From Shewanella corallii (GTDB taxonomy: Bacteria > Pseudomonadota > Gammaproteobacteria > Enterobacterales > Shewanellaceae), in NCBI RefSeq assembly GCF_023349125.1, contig NZ_JAKIKT010000001.1, forward strand, positions 248,001-312,000: a stretch of 64,000 bases of DNA, written 5' to 3'. Position 1 is the first letter of the stretch. Every line of letters begins with the position of its first letter. Below, piece by piece: positions 52,307 through 62,502 of this stretch. Position numbers and translations under genes: made by a program. The notes under the pieces were generated by a model. That model ran no database searches. It was not told where the DNA came from and saw only the letters and a program-made list of their open reading frames with translations.

Positions 52307-52335
52307 AGTAGGTACTTTCACTGAAAGTACCTACT
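52307..52335 (-). terminator. Terminator of the RND operon
   Basis: 13-bp perfect stem AGTAGGTACTTTC / GAAAGTACCTACT. On the minus strand it is followed by TTTTTAT. Confidence 0.85.
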
Positions 52336-52358
52336 GGTATCGTCGCAATACAGGTCAA

Positions 52359-55300
52359 TTATCCCGGTACTTTGACCCGATAGAAGATCTTGTAGAATAC
52401 AGGAACCACAATCAGTGTCAGTACAGTGGCAAAACCCAGACCAAACATAATGGTTACTGCCATGGGGCGGAAGAACACATCCGGCAGCAGAGGGATAAGC
52501 CCAAGAATTGTGGTTACCGCCGCCATACATACCGGCCTTACCCTGCTGACAGCAGCATCGACAATCGCCTGATAGGTATCCTTGCCAAGCTCCAACTCCA
52601 GATTGATTTGATCCACCAGTACTATGCCGTTTTTAATCAGCATCCCTGTCAGGCTGAGGAAGCCCAACAGTGCCATAAAGCCGAATGGGGTATCCAGTGC
52701 CAGCAGACCAGCGGTGACCCCTATGATGGCCATGGGCACAGTCAGCCAGACGACGATAGAGTCTTTCAGTGAATTAAACAGCAGCACAGTGATCAGGAAC
52801 ATAAACAGATAGCCCAGGGGCAGGGAGGCAAACAGCGAAGCCTGTGCATCGCCGGATGACTCATATTCGCCACCCCATTCCAGCTCATAGCCTTTGGGCA
52901 AGTTAATTTGCTCAATCAGAGGTTGTACTCTAGCCTGCAACCCAGCTGCTGTCTCTTCGCCAAGCGGGTCCGGATCTGCCGATACTGTCAGTACCCGTTT
53001 GCGGTTTTGACGGACGATAATCGGGTCTTCCCACTCTGTGGTATATCCCATGGTGACCTGCTGCAACGGGATATATTGCTGCATGGAGGGACTCCAGATC
53101 TTGATGCCCTCAATGGTATTTACATCGACCCTTTCATCATCCGGCAGCGCCGCGACAATAGGCATCAGCAGGGTACCATCACGGTACAGACCAACTGTTC
53201 TGCCGGAAAACGCCATCTCCAGCAGATTGTCCACATCCTGCTTGGTGATGCCGTAGCGGCGCGCCTGGCTCTCATTAAACTGTGGCGCGATTACCTTGGT
53301 GCGCTCCCGCCAGTCGTGGCGAATATTGACGGCATCAGCATCGGCTTTGAGTATGTCTGATATCTGGGCGGCAATTGAGCGCAGTACCTGTGGCTCTGAA
53401 CCAATAATTCTGGCTTCAATTTTCGACCCTGAAGAGGGGCCCAGCTCGACACGTTTAAGCTTATACTGCACACCCGGGTGATTGGACTCAATTTCATCGC
53501 GGATTTTTTCAATCGCCGGCAACACAGACTCATAACTGTCTGTCCGTACAATCAACTCTCCGTAGGCGCCATAGCTTTTCTCGGGAGAGTAGGTCAGCAT
53601 AAATCGCTGATTACCTTTACCAGTGCTCGTGGTGGCGTATTCAATGCCGTCCTGCTCCAGTGCCCAGGCCTCAAGCTGTGCCAGTTTATCTGCCGTAGCA
53701 TGAATATCGGTTCCTTCCGGCATCCAGATATCAACCATAAACATAGGGGTAGTTGAGGAGGGGAAGAAGGCCTGTTTAACCATGCCGAAGCCCCATACAG
53801 ATGTGCCCAGCGCGGCAATCAATACCACACAGGTGAGCAGGGTTTTACGCATGCAGAATTCAAGAAAACCACGGTACAGAGTAAAGAGAACGCCATTGTA
53901 AGGATCGGCATTGCCCGCTTCTTCCGGGTTGTCTTCCTCTTTGAAAAACAGATTGGCAAAAAATGGTGTCAGTGTGATGGCGGTAAACCAGCTGAGCATC
54001 AGGGAGATCAGCAAGACACTGAACAAGGTGCCGCAATACTCACCTGTGGCATCGTCAGACAAGCCTATGGGGGCGAATGCAGAGACGGCAATCACCGTGG
54101 CACCAAGCAGTGGCCACTTGGTTTGGGTGACAATCTCCGACGCCGCCTGCACCCGGGTCTTACCCTTCTTGAGACCCACCAGAATCCCCTCAACCACCAC
54201 GATGGCGTTATCCACCAACATCCCCAGCGCAATCACCAGGGCGCCCAGGGAGATACGCTGAAGATCAATCGCCAGATACTTCATAAAGATAAAGGTACCC
54301 AGCACAGTGAGCAGCAGTATCAGACCAATCAGCAAGCCGGATCTCAGCCCCATAAACAGCAGCAGCACCACAATCACAATGCCCACCGCCTGAGCCAGAC
54401 TGACCACAAAGCCCTGAACTGAACCGTCAACCTCGGCCGGTTGGTTGTACACCCGGCCTATATCTATGCCTATGGGCTGATACTCCCTCAGCTCCTCCAG
54501 GCGGCGGTCAACTCTTTCGCCCACCTCGACCACATTGACGCCATTGGTGAAGGAGACTCCCAGATTCAGTGCCAGTTGATTGTTGTAGGAAAGCAGGTTG
54601 GTGGGGACTTCCTGATAGTCGGTGCGTATGTCGGCAACATCGCGCAGGTAGATAAGTCCTTCAGCTCCTGTGTCATTGATGATCACGTCCCCCAGTTCCT
54701 GGGCGGATTGGAACTCCCCTGTGGTTTGGATACGAATATACTCATCGCCAATCCGGATCGCTCCGGCGCTGTTAACTGTGTTCTGGGTCTGGATTAACTG
54801 AAACAATGTTTGCAAAGAGATCCCCAGGCTGCTGAGTCGCTGCATGGACACTTCAACAAATACCTGTTCCTGCTGGATGCCGGACACCTGCACCTTGCCG
54901 ACGCCTTCAACCAGTTCAAGCTCTCTGCGCAGGTAATCCACATAATCTTTCAGCTCTGAATAGGCGTAACCTTTGCCGGTCACCGCCAGCAGAACACCAT
55001 AGACATCACCGAAGTCATCGATCACCAACGGGGTTTGTACACCCGGAGGCAGGTTGCCCTGGATATCATTCACCTTGCGGCGCATTTCATCCTTGATTTG
55101 GGGCAGATCGTCCGGGCCATAGTTGTTCTTCATGGACACGGTAATCTGAGACAAACCCCGGCTGGAAATTGAGGTGACCTTGTCCACATAGACCAGTTGT
55201 TGGACCGCTTTTTCCAGTGGGTAAGTCACTTCCTCTTCCACTTGTTGAGGCGTGGCCCCTGGGTAGGATGTCACTATCATTACGTCTTTGATGGTAAAAG

Positions 55301-55421
55301 TTGGGTCTTCCAGCCTGCCCAGTCCAAGAAAAGAGATGATGCCACCGACCAAAAAAATGAGCGTCAGCATCCAGCTGATCACTTTGTTATTGATAAAATA
55401 ACCGGCGATGTTCTGTTGCAT
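52359..55421 (-). CDS. RND efflux transporter permease
   Basis: 1020 residues, full-length RND (AcrB ~1049). Twelve helices in two halves, each followed by a large periplasmic loop. Proton-relay motifs: GMLVDNAIVVVEG in TM4 and TGMLIKNGIVLVDQ in TM10 (Lys). N-terminus QNIAGYFINNKVISWMLTLIFLVGG and RRLEDPTFTIKD-like GRLEDPTFTIKD suit the TriC/VexB-like group that takes drug or biocide substrates. Third gene of an operon; starts 1 base after the second adaptor gene. Confidence 0.93.
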   Translation of the reverse strand: MQQNIAGYFINNKVISWMLTLIFLVGGIISFLGLGRLEDPTFTIKDVMIVTSYPGATPQQVEEEVTYPLEKAVQQLVYVDKVTSISSRGLSQITVSMKNNYGPDDLPQIKDEMRRKVNDIQGNLPPGVQTPLVIDDFGDVYGVLLAVTGKGYAYSELKDYVDYLRRELELVEGVGKVQVSGIQQEQVFVEVSMQRLSSLGISLQTLFQLIQTQNTVNSAGAIRIGDEYIRIQTTGEFQSAQELGDVIINDTGAEGLIYLRDVADIRTDYQEVPTNLLSYNNQLALNLGVSFTNGVNVVEVGERVDRRLEELREYQPIGIDIGRVYNQPAEVDGSVQGFVVSLAQAVGIVIVVLLLFMGLRSGLLIGLILLLTVLGTFIFMKYLAIDLQRISLGALVIALGMLVDNAIVVVEGILVGLKKGKTRVQAASEIVTQTKWPLLGATVIAVSAFAPIGLSDDATGEYCGTLFSVLLISLMLSWFTAITLTPFFANLFFKEEDNPEEAGNADPYNGVLFTLYRGFLEFCMRKTLLTCVVLIAALGTSVWGFGMVKQAFFPSSTTPMFMVDIWMPEGTDIHATADKLAQLEAWALEQDGIEYATTSTGKGNQRFMLTYSPEKSYGAYGELIVRTDSYESVLPAIEKIRDEIESNHPGVQYKLKRVELGPSSGSKIEARIIGSEPQVLRSIAAQISDILKADADAVNIRHDWRERTKVIAPQFNESQARRYGITKQDVDNLLEMAFSGRTVGLYRDGTLLMPIVAALPDDERVDVNTIEGIKIWSPSMQQYIPLQQVTMGYTTEWEDPIIVRQNRKRVLTVSADPDPLGEETAAGLQARVQPLIEQINLPKGYELEWGGEYESSGDAQASLFASLPLGYLFMFLITVLLFNSLKDSIVVWLTVPMAIIGVTAGLLALDTPFGFMALLGFLSLTGMLIKNGIVLVDQINLELELGKDTYQAIVDAAVSRVRPVCMAAVTTILGLIPLLPDVFFRPMAVTIMFGLGFATVLTLIVVPVFYKIFYRVKVPG

Positions 55422-55422
55422 A

Positions 55423-56514
55423 TTATTGGTCCCCGCCTTTAACTCTTACCAATTGACCGTCAACCAGCTTGTTGACTCCTGCTGTGACCAGCAGCTCACC
55501 GGCTGACAGGCCGTCCAGTACTCTTATGGACTGAGGCATAAATTTCTCGGTGACGATGCGGCGTTTACTCACCCGCTTGTCATCTCCTACCACCCACACA
55601 TACTTCTCAGTAGCATCCAGTGAGTCGCCATCCTGGTTAAACACTGCCTCTACCGGTATTTCAACGGCACCAGCGCTGTACGCCGCCAGCCCTTCACCAC
55701 TGACATTCACGTTCACGCTCATGCCATCCAGTATCAGCCTGTCTTCGGGCATTGGCATGGTCAGTGTCACCATAAAAGCGCCGGAGGAGGGATCCGGCTC
55801 GGCAGTAAACTCCTTCAGTGTCAGAGGGTACTCTTCGCCGGTAGCGAGTCTTACTCTGGGGTCTATGGATTGCGTGGTCTCAACTGCCTGACGATCACTG
55901 TGTTTCACATACAGGATATCCGCCGCCTGGATGCGGATATCCACATCGGAAAGCTTGTGAATATTCATCACTGTCTGACCAGCGCCGGTAATTTCGAACT
56001 TTTCTATCGGCACTTTAGAGATGATGCCGTCAAAAGGGGCATTCAGTGTGGTGAACTTCAGTCTCAGTCGGGCGAGGTCCAGAATGGCTTTGGCAATATC
56101 TCTCTGGGCCTTGAGCTCATCCAGTTGCGACTGGGCCAGTGAACCGGTTTTAACCAGCTTGGCAGCTCTGGAAAACTGACTTTGAGCCAATTCATACCTG
56201 GCCTTGGCATCATCGACTGCCAGTTGATAATCGGTGGCATCCAGTCTGGCCAGTTGTTGACCTTTGACTACCTGTTGACCTGGCTTAACGCTGACTTCCA
56301 CCACCTCACCAGCGACTCGAAACGAGAGCTCAGATCTGTCTGCGGCTGCGGCCACGGCCGGGAACTGCATTCTGGGTGATGCGGTTATCTGCTGCACTGG
56401 CTCTACTTTTACCAATGGTGGCTGACGCTCTTTATCCTGGGCCTGTGGGTTACAGGCGGTAAGAGCGAAGGCGGTGAGCAGCAGGCCTGCTGGCTTGGTT
56501 ACCGGGTTCATCAT
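55423..56514 (-). CDS. RND efflux periplasmic adaptor (MFP) 2
   Basis: 363 residues. Lipobox LTAC near residue 20 predicts a lipoprotein. Adaptor order: barrel-sandwich (SELSFRVAGEVVEVSVKPGQQV), helical hairpin (about 95-150), lipoyl return (NAPFDGIISKVPIEKFE), and membrane-proximal domain. The second of two adaptors in one operon, overlapping the first by ATGA. Confidence 0.92.
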   Translation of the reverse strand: MMNPVTKPAGLLLTAFALTACNPQAQDKERQPPLVKVEPVQQITASPRMQFPAVAAAADRSELSFRVAGEVVEVSVKPGQQVVKGQQLARLDATDYQLAVDDAKARYELAQSQFSRAAKLVKTGSLAQSQLDELKAQRDIAKAILDLARLRLKFTTLNAPFDGIISKVPIEKFEITGAGQTVMNIHKLSDVDIRIQAADILYVKHSDRQAVETTQSIDPRVRLATGEEYPLTLKEFTAEPDPSSGAFMVTLTMPMPEDRLILDGMSVNVNVSGEGLAAYSAGAVEIPVEAVFNQDGDSLDATEKYVWVVGDDKRVSKRRIVTEKFMPQSIRVLDGLSAGELLVTAGVNKLVDGQLVRVKGGDQ

Positions 56515-57548
56515 AATCCACGCTCCTTAACCCAGGGTGTGACCTTGTCACCCGGTTTCAAACTGTCTACGCCAGTCATCACGATAATGTCACCGTCGCT
56601 CAGGCCCTCAATCAGGTGCCCCTGTTCAACAGCAACTTTGGTTTTTTGCACTCTGTTGTCGGCATCCAGTTTCCAGACATAATGACTGCCATCCTGCTCA
56701 CTGAGCAGGGCCGAGTCCGGGATACTGGAACTGACGGATTGATTGATGGGCACTATGACTGTGGTGGACATGCCGGGGAGCACATTTATGTTTTCGGGGC
56801 GTTTCAGTGTCAGGGTGATTTTATAGCTGCCTGTTTTGGGGTCTGCTTCGGTATCTTTTTGCTTCAGAGAGGCCTGAAACTGTTGGTCAGGGTAGGTATC
56901 GAACACTACCATGGCCACGTTCTCTTCCTTCTCTTCTTCCTTATCCAACTGGCTGAGCAGGCGCTCCGGAAACTGAAAAGTCACATTCACGATATCGTTG
57001 GTTTGGATATTCATGACCGGCTCGTTGGCCTGCACATACTCGTAGTTCTCTTTGTGGCGTAAAGAGATGGTACCCCGATAAGGAGCATGCAGAGTGGCAT
57101 AGCCAAGATTGGCTTTGGCCAAATCCCGGTTGGCAATGGCTTCGTTGAGTGCTGACTCGGCTTCTTCAAAGTCCTGCTCAGAGACCACAAAGTCCTTTCT
57201 AAGTCCCGACATTCGTTCGTATTGGACCTTGGCCAGCTCATAGTTTGCCTGGGCCTGAGCCAGTTCAAGTTTGAGTTCCTGAGGGTCCAATGCAGCCAAT
57301 ACCTGTCCGGTTTCTACCGCAGCGCCAGCTCTGACTGCCAGTTGCTGCAGTTGACCCGGGACTCTGAAAGTCAGCACTGCGCTGTCATCTGCGGCGACAA
57401 CCGCAGGAAATGTTCTTGTTTGAGCTTCACCGCTGACAGTCACTGTCATCAATTTAGCCGGGCGGGAGTCGGGTGGGGGAATATCGACCTGTTTGTCACC
57501 GCAGCCGGTAACAAGGGCTGGAATGCATATCAGGAGCAGTCGTTGCAT
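56511..57548 (-). CDS. RND efflux periplasmic adaptor (MFP) 1
   Basis: 345 residues with lipobox VTGC. Same adaptor architecture (AVLTFRVPGQLQQLAVRAGAAV, helical hairpin about 100-150, LHAPYRGTISLR). It shares only moderate similarity with the second adaptor. A pump with two different adaptors resembles TriA/TriB of Pseudomonas. No outer-membrane channel gene is in the operon, so a shared TolC-type channel is likely. Confidence 0.92.
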   Translation of the reverse strand: MQRLLLICIPALVTGCGDKQVDIPPPDSRPAKLMTVTVSGEAQTRTFPAVVAADDSAVLTFRVPGQLQQLAVRAGAAVETGQVLAALDPQELKLELAQAQANYELAKVQYERMSGLRKDFVVSEQDFEEAESALNEAIANRDLAKANLGYATLHAPYRGTISLRHKENYEYVQANEPVMNIQTNDIVNVTFQFPERLLSQLDKEEEKEENVAMVVFDTYPDQQFQASLKQKDTEADPKTGSYKITLTLKRPENINVLPGMSTTVIVPINQSVSSSIPDSALLSEQDGSHYVWKLDADNRVQKTKVAVEQGHLIEGLSDGDIIVMTGVDSLKPGDKVTPWVKERGL

Positions 57549-57914
57549 GGCAATCTCCGATAACGGTTGGATTAGACGAATATCCAGGGGCTATTCGTTG
57601 TCCCAATCTGTTACCTAACCGCCGGAGTGGGAGCCGGTCGGTACTGCAGGCACTGATTATTTTAAGTTTGGCAGAGAGTCATCGCTCATCTGACACTTTG
57701 ATTCAACATAAATGAATGTTTAAACCATATCCACAGAGCATTGTTCTTTTGCGTGTTTTTTGAACTGCGTGAGTATTTCAGGGGGCTTTTTACCCTTCAT
57801 TTCAGTGCGGGTGGAAAAATTGATAAACAAATATCAGGGAGAGAGTATTGGAGTAATAGCTGATAAGGCTGGTAAGGAAAAGGGGGCCGGAGCCCCCCGG
57901 AATTATAGTATGAG
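57549..57914. other. RND operon promoter region
   Basis: About 360 bases. Near 57882-57897 a GGGGGC/GCCCCC hairpin followed on the minus strand by CTTTTCC ends the M50 gene. No regulator gene or clear operator is seen. Confidence 0.5.
57882..57897 (-). terminator. Probable terminator after the M50 gene
   Basis: GGGGGC / GCCCCC stem with a TCCG loop on the minus strand and a TTTT tail. Confidence 0.6.
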
Positions 57915-59012
57915 TTAGCTCTGGAGAATCTTGAGCGGCAGGCCCAGAAGGTCATCGCCCGTGCCGGCGAAATACCAGATTACCCCGACCAGTGCGCCAA
58001 CGGTCAACAGGTACCAGACAGTACTGAAAATCTGTCCGTATCTGTCAAGCGGCAACAGGTGGGAATAGTGGCGGGTACGCCATTCAAATACGATTTCCAG
58101 GCTGCCGATCAACAGTAAGAACCCCAGCAGTGCCAGACCAAAGGTATAGCTGACAAATACCCCGATGGCTGCGCCGGCAACACATGCCAGCAAACCGGCA
58201 ACACTGTTCATGGAGAAGCTGATGCTCTTCAGAATATGGCCGCCATCAAGGGGCAAAATAGGCAGCAGATTGAACAGGTTAAGCAGGGCGTTAAAGGTCG
58301 CCAGACCGGCAAAGAATATCTCACCTGTCAGCCAGTACAATGCCATACACAGGAGTGACATAAACAGGCCAAATGTTGGGCCCATAATGGAGATCACCAC
58401 ATCCTGCCAGCGGGTGTTGATCTTCTCATCTGACAGAGCCAGGCCGCCCATAAAGGGAATCAGGTAGATCCCCTTGGTCTTCATGCCGAAGTATTTCATT
58501 GCCCGGATATGGCCATACTCGTGGAACATCAAACAGGCGATCAACGCCAGTGCAAATTCGAATGAAAACAGCCACGAATATGCGGCAACACTGGCTCCCG
58601 CCAGTGCGACTTTAATTACTTTGGCACTTTTCAGCAGCTTAAAACCGAGAGATGCAAGACCAACCAGACTGAACTTTTGTGGCTTGGGAGGCGGGGTGTA
58701 AGGGGTTTGTTGCTCAATATCTTTGGTGGTGCGCTGTCCTTCGGCCAGAGGGCTGCCATTGGCGGTGACAGTGTAATCCAACACAAAAGGTTGCCACTGC
58801 AGCTGAACATCCAGTACCACTTCTATTTGAGTGCTTTCGCCGTCCTGGGTTTGTTGTGTCAGAGCGAACTGATGGCGACTGTTGCCCTCCTTCTGGCTAC
58901 CGGCACTTTGCTGTGATACCAGAGTGTTATCCCAGAATAACTGTTGCCAGCCTGCCATGGAGCCTTCCAGTCGTAAGGGGCGACCAAGGCATTCAATATT
59001 CAGCAGTTCCAA
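57915..59012 (-). CDS. M50-family (site-2 protease-like) membrane metallopeptidase
   Basis: 365 residues. The first ~110 residues form a soluble domain. Zinc ligands follow: FHEYGHIRAMKYFG (HExxH) in one helix and NLLPILPLDGGHILKSI (NxxPxxPLDG) in another, the third ligand being the Asp. About six membrane helices. It would cut substrates within the membrane. The start is uncertain: the frame opens at TTG 59012 with no ATG before an in-frame TAA. It follows fapA by 51 bases and may be co-transcribed. Confidence 0.85.
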   Translation of the reverse strand: MELLNIECLGRPLRLEGSMAGWQQLFWDNTLVSQQSAGSQKEGNSRHQFALTQQTQDGESTQIEVVLDVQLQWQPFVLDYTVTANGSPLAEGQRTTKDIEQQTPYTPPPKPQKFSLVGLASLGFKLLKSAKVIKVALAGASVAAYSWLFSFEFALALIACLMFHEYGHIRAMKYFGMKTKGIYLIPFMGGLALSDEKINTRWQDVVISIMGPTFGLFMSLLCMALYWLTGEIFFAGLATFNALLNLFNLLPILPLDGGHILKSISFSMNSVAGLLACVAGAAIGVFVSYTFGLALLGFLLLIGSLEIVFEWRTRHYSHLLPLDRYGQIFSTVWYLLTVGALVGVIWYFAGTGDDLLGLPLKILQS

Positions 59013-59063
59013 TCTTGTAATCCGTTCAATAATGTCAGAAATGAAGCGGATGATACCATGGTA

Positions 59064-60728
59064 TTAGCTTGTGGCGGCGAACCTGGGTTTGCACTGGTAA
59101 TCGAATATCAGCTCTTTGTGCTGCACCTTAACGGCGCAGTTGCCGTGTATCCTGTTGGTTTTGTGGGTGGCTTTGCTGATAGCCAGTTCAACATTGGGAT
59201 AAATGCAGGTTCTGACCTGAATGTTGTGAATATCAAAGTAGTTATCCAGCAAATGTTGCAGTTCTTCCAGGCGTTTGACCAGTTGGTTCAACTCGGTGGC
59301 GGTGAACAGGTGATCCTTGTGCAGTTGCTGATATCTGGCAAGGTCATTTTTAGCCCCAGGCTGGTTGAGCTGATTTTCCTGGCGGACTTTACGTACCACC
59401 AGGGTTTGTTTTTCCTGCTCCAGTTCCTTTAGCTCCTGCTTGAGTTCCTCTCTGTGGTCATCACATTCGATACGGGTATGAGTGCTGGCATCGGCTCCAA
59501 GTGTGACCGCCTTAATGGCGCTTGCGCGCACTGAGCCACCGATAATATCACCCCGTTTGCCAATGCGGTCGCACACAAGCACTTCTCCCATGGCGATAAC
59601 CTGACTGTGCAGGAGCTGGCGGGTAATATTGATATCACCACCGGCATTGAGGTTGGCATATTGCACAAAGGGGGAGCAGATCTGGCCCCGGGCTATCAGA
59701 CTGGCAGGTAAGCTGTGGGTTTCATGGTGTTGTCTGCCCATCAGGCCCTGATTGAGAATGATATCTCCACCGGCCTGCAGCTGAGCTGACTGCACCAAAC
59801 CCTGAACACAGATGTCTCCACTGGCGGTAACTTTCATTCCCTCTTTGATATCGCCACGGATCATGACGCTGCCCTGAAAGTCCACATGTCCATTGGCAGG
59901 GTCGACATCATGCAGTTGCAATACCTCATCAACTTGCATTCCATTGGGCGTTTCCAAAGGTAGACCAGCCATATCGGCCCTGAGCACGCTGTCATCCTCG
60001 TTGTCGAGACAGGTGCCATGACCCGGCAGCAGATCAATGTCTTTCCCCGGAATTGCTGGCAGCTCGTCGCCGATAAGGTTGTAGCCGGGGAACCCCTGCG
60101 ATGGGGGACGTTTCACCATTAATATGTCGCCGGGCGCGACCGAGGCGATTTTGCCCAGGTCCCTCAGGTCTACTGTGCCATCTTCCCTTTCTTTGGGGCG
60201 TATCAGGCGCTCTCTGGCCAGGGGGACTTTACGAATATTTTTGGCGTTGCGGCCATGAACCGGCGGCACGCCCCTTGCGATTAGCCCTTGAATAACGCTT
60301 CCGGGCGGAGCTGTACGACACTGCTTGAGTAAGGCATCAATGTTGGTCTTGAGGATCCCTTTGGCGACCTTATGTTGGCGTAGCAGGGTGAGTACATCGA
60401 CAAGGCTGGTGAGTTTACCGCCCCAGGGGCTGGTCAAAACCAGTTGAGCCAGCATCAGGTCTGTGGTGATATCCAGTCTGAGTTCAGCATCCCTTTTCTC
60501 TGCAACGGCATGTTGCAGTGGGCTTGTTGTACCTGACTTATGTCTGCGGGAGAGTTCCTGAATGACAAATTCTATCTCTCTGGTAAGAGGGTAGAAGTTT
60601 CCGTAACCAGCTTTGTCTATGGCAAGCTCAATATCATTGATGCTGAGGTCTTTATATTCGGCAGCGGTACCGGTGAAAATAACCTGATGCTTATCCCGAC
60701 TCAGACTGATTAATTCAGGGTGACTCAT
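59064..60728 (-). CDS. FapA family (DUF342) protein
   Basis: 554 residues from ATG 60728 (AAGGGAAG upstream; the in-frame TTG before it is rejected). DUF342 core: DLRDLGKIASVAPGDILMVKRPPSQGFPGYNLIGDELPAIPGKD, then a beta-helix (GHVDFQGSVMIRGDIKEGMKVTASGDICVQG) and a C-terminal coiled coil (EELKQELKELEQEKQTLVV). Related to flagellar assembly protein A, involved in localisation in Vibrio; no flagellar gene is near. Confidence 0.88.
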   Translation of the reverse strand: MSHPELISLSRDKHQVIFTGTAAEYKDLSINDIELAIDKAGYGNFYPLTREIEFVIQELSRRHKSGTTSPLQHAVAEKRDAELRLDITTDLMLAQLVLTSPWGGKLTSLVDVLTLLRQHKVAKGILKTNIDALLKQCRTAPPGSVIQGLIARGVPPVHGRNAKNIRKVPLARERLIRPKEREDGTVDLRDLGKIASVAPGDILMVKRPPSQGFPGYNLIGDELPAIPGKDIDLLPGHGTCLDNEDDSVLRADMAGLPLETPNGMQVDEVLQLHDVDPANGHVDFQGSVMIRGDIKEGMKVTASGDICVQGLVQSAQLQAGGDIILNQGLMGRQHHETHSLPASLIARGQICSPFVQYANLNAGGDINITRQLLHSQVIAMGEVLVCDRIGKRGDIIGGSVRASAIKAVTLGADASTHTRIECDDHREELKQELKELEQEKQTLVVRKVRQENQLNQPGAKNDLARYQQLHKDHLFTATELNQLVKRLEELQHLLDNYFDIHNIQVRTCIYPNVELAISKATHKTNRIHGNCAVKVQHKELIFDYQCKPRFAATS

Positions 60729-60822
60729 TTGCTTCCCTTGCAAATTTTTTTGCTAAGTATATCAAGGGATTTGTTGAATAAAACGACAGCAGGGGAAATT
60801 TGAGGCAGCCGCCTGAGATAAT

Positions 60823-60848
60823 ACACTGCTGAAGATTTTCAGCAGTGT
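60823..60848. terminator. Hairpin between rsmC and the fapA-family gene
   Basis: 11-bp stem ACACTGCTGAA / TTCAGCAGTGT; the T tail is weak on the minus strand, so its activity is uncertain. Confidence 0.5.
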
Positions 60849-60865
60849 ATTTTGCGTATTTTTAG

Positions 60866-61891
60866 TTATTTAATCTGTCGATACACTTTAAACTTGTTGT
60901 TCTCTGCTGTGCAGCAGACCTGGCCAAATGTGGCTGCGATAGTGTCTGAATAGGGCAGGTGGCGGTTGGCCACTATCTGCCAGCAACCGCCGGAACTCAG
61001 TGCGGCATGACTGTCGCGCACAAAATTGAGCGCAATATCAGTGGTAGCATTCAAGCCGTCATGAAATGGCGGGTTTGAGATAACAGCATCGAAGTTGCCT
61101 TCGGTTTGAGCCAGTCCGTCTGATGGGTACACTCTGGCTGACAGGCCATTGGCTGCCAGAGTCAGCTCACAGGAGGCCAGTGCCATGGCATTAATATCCA
61201 CGCAATCCAGGCTGAGGTCTGGGTTATCCTTGAGCAGACAGGCGGCAATCACACCAGCACCACAGCCAAAATCCAGCACCCGGCCTGACAGCTCAGGCAG
61301 ATTTTCCAGCAACAGCTCGGTACCCATATCCAGCTTCTTCTCGCTGAATACGCCCACCAGATTACAGATCGTGAGCTCCCCCTGTGGGGTTGGCAGTTGA
61401 TAGCGGTTTACCCAGTCAGTCAGCTCGATGGCTGGAGCCTGCTCAATCAGCTCAGCGGCAAACAGCAGGCAATGACGGGCATTGTCCAGTTTCATTGACG
61501 GGCTGAAATAGTTCGGCAGTATCTTGGGCAGGGATTTCACGCCGCCCTTGTTATCTCCCACCACCAGAAGTTGGCCTCCAGGCTTAAGATAGCTGGCGGC
61601 GAGGTTGAACAGGTAAGGTGCCAGCGACTTAGCTTTGGGAAAGTAAACCACGACAGAATCAAAGCTGTCATCTGTTGGCAGTTGATGGCCAAAAAAGCAC
61701 TTCAGCTTGTCGTTACTCTGGTGCTTTAGTGCCAGGAAGTGATGGAAATCCAGCGCTAGAGCGCTGACTCTTTCGGCATTTTGTAACAGTTCTTTTGCCA
61801 GCAAATCATCCTCATGATTCAGCAAAAGAACACTGTGCCCATTAACTAAGTGATTGTTTCTGATTATGAGTTGGGAAGGATTGCTGAGCAC
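60866..61891 (-). CDS. rsmC: 16S rRNA (guanine(1207)-N2)-methyltransferase RsmC
   Basis: 341 residues from GTG 61891. Two tandem Rossmann domains: a degenerate N-terminal copy ([14 protein letters not shown]) and the C-terminal SAM-binding copy ([15 protein letters not shown], catalytic ISNPPFHDG). It methylates G1207 in the small subunit. Confidence 0.93.
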   Translation of the reverse strand: MLSNPSQLIIRNNHLVNGHSVLLLNHEDDLLAKELLQNAERVSALALDFHHFLALKHQSNDKLKCFFGHQLPTDDSFDSVVVYFPKAKSLAPYLFNLAASYLKPGGQLLVVGDNKGGVKSLPKILPNYFSPSMKLDNARHCLLFAAELIEQAPAIELTDWVNRYQLPTPQGELTICNLVGVFSEKKLDMGTELLLENLPELSGRVLDFGCGAGVIAACLLKDNPDLSLDCVDINAMALASCELTLAANGLSARVYPSDGLAQTEGNFDAVISNPPFHDGLNATTDIALNFVRDSHAALSSGGCWQIVANRHLPYSDTIAATFGQVCCTAENNKFKVYRQIK

Positions 61892-62091
61892 TTGCTGGCC
61901 TGGATTCTGTAAGACAAGGACACATTATATCTCAAGCCAATCCGATATTTCAGCGGCAATTCCATGGATTTGACCTAAGCTTACAAAGGGAAGAATTCCC
62001 TGAGGACTGCAGGGTATGCGAGGACAGGAGAGGTCTACAGCATATTCTTTGTGATTCCTGCTTTTTCTGTAAAGGACTACGGAGCAAATAG

Positions 62092-62502
62092 ATGCCCTTA
62101 AAGGCGATATGGACGTTGTTGTTTTGCCTCTTATGGGGGCCATGCCTGGCGGCAGAGACCATTACCCATGAGTCGGTTGCTGGCTATTCCCCATCACAGG
62201 CAGAACTCAGACTGATCTTTTCCAGGCAGAAACTGTTCTGGCCAAATGGTGATCCCATCACTGTGTTTATTCTGGAACCAGACTCAGAAGAACACAGGCA
62301 ATTTTGTATCCAGCAATTGAGTCTATTGCCCTATGTACTGCAACGCAGATGGGACAGGCTCGTCTACTCAGGCACAGGGGATCGTCCCACCATAGTGCCC
62401 AATGAACAGGTGATGAAGCAGTTGGTGGCGAGTACGCCGGGTGCTATCGGTTATCTGGGATCTGCTGATGCGTCACAGGGAGGTGACCATGAGGACCTAT
62501 AG
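62092..62502 (+). CDS. Small periplasmic substrate-binding-like protein (phosphate-binding-like)
   Basis: 136 residues with a signal peptide (about 1-20, ending LAAE). The fold text (LFWPNGDPITVFILEPDSEEH, STPGAIGYLGS) resembles a truncated PstS-like periplasmic binding protein; ATP-binding or permease genes are absent, so a sensory use is more likely than transport. The next gene overlaps its 3' end by 14 bp. First of three genes that run off the right edge. Confidence 0.7.
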   Translation: MPLKAIWTLLFCLLWGPCLAAETITHESVAGYSPSQAELRLIFSRQKLFWPNGDPITVFILEPDSEEHRQFCIQQLSLLPYVLQRRWDRLVYSGTGDRPTIVPNEQVMKQLVASTPGAIGYLGSADASQGGDHEDL

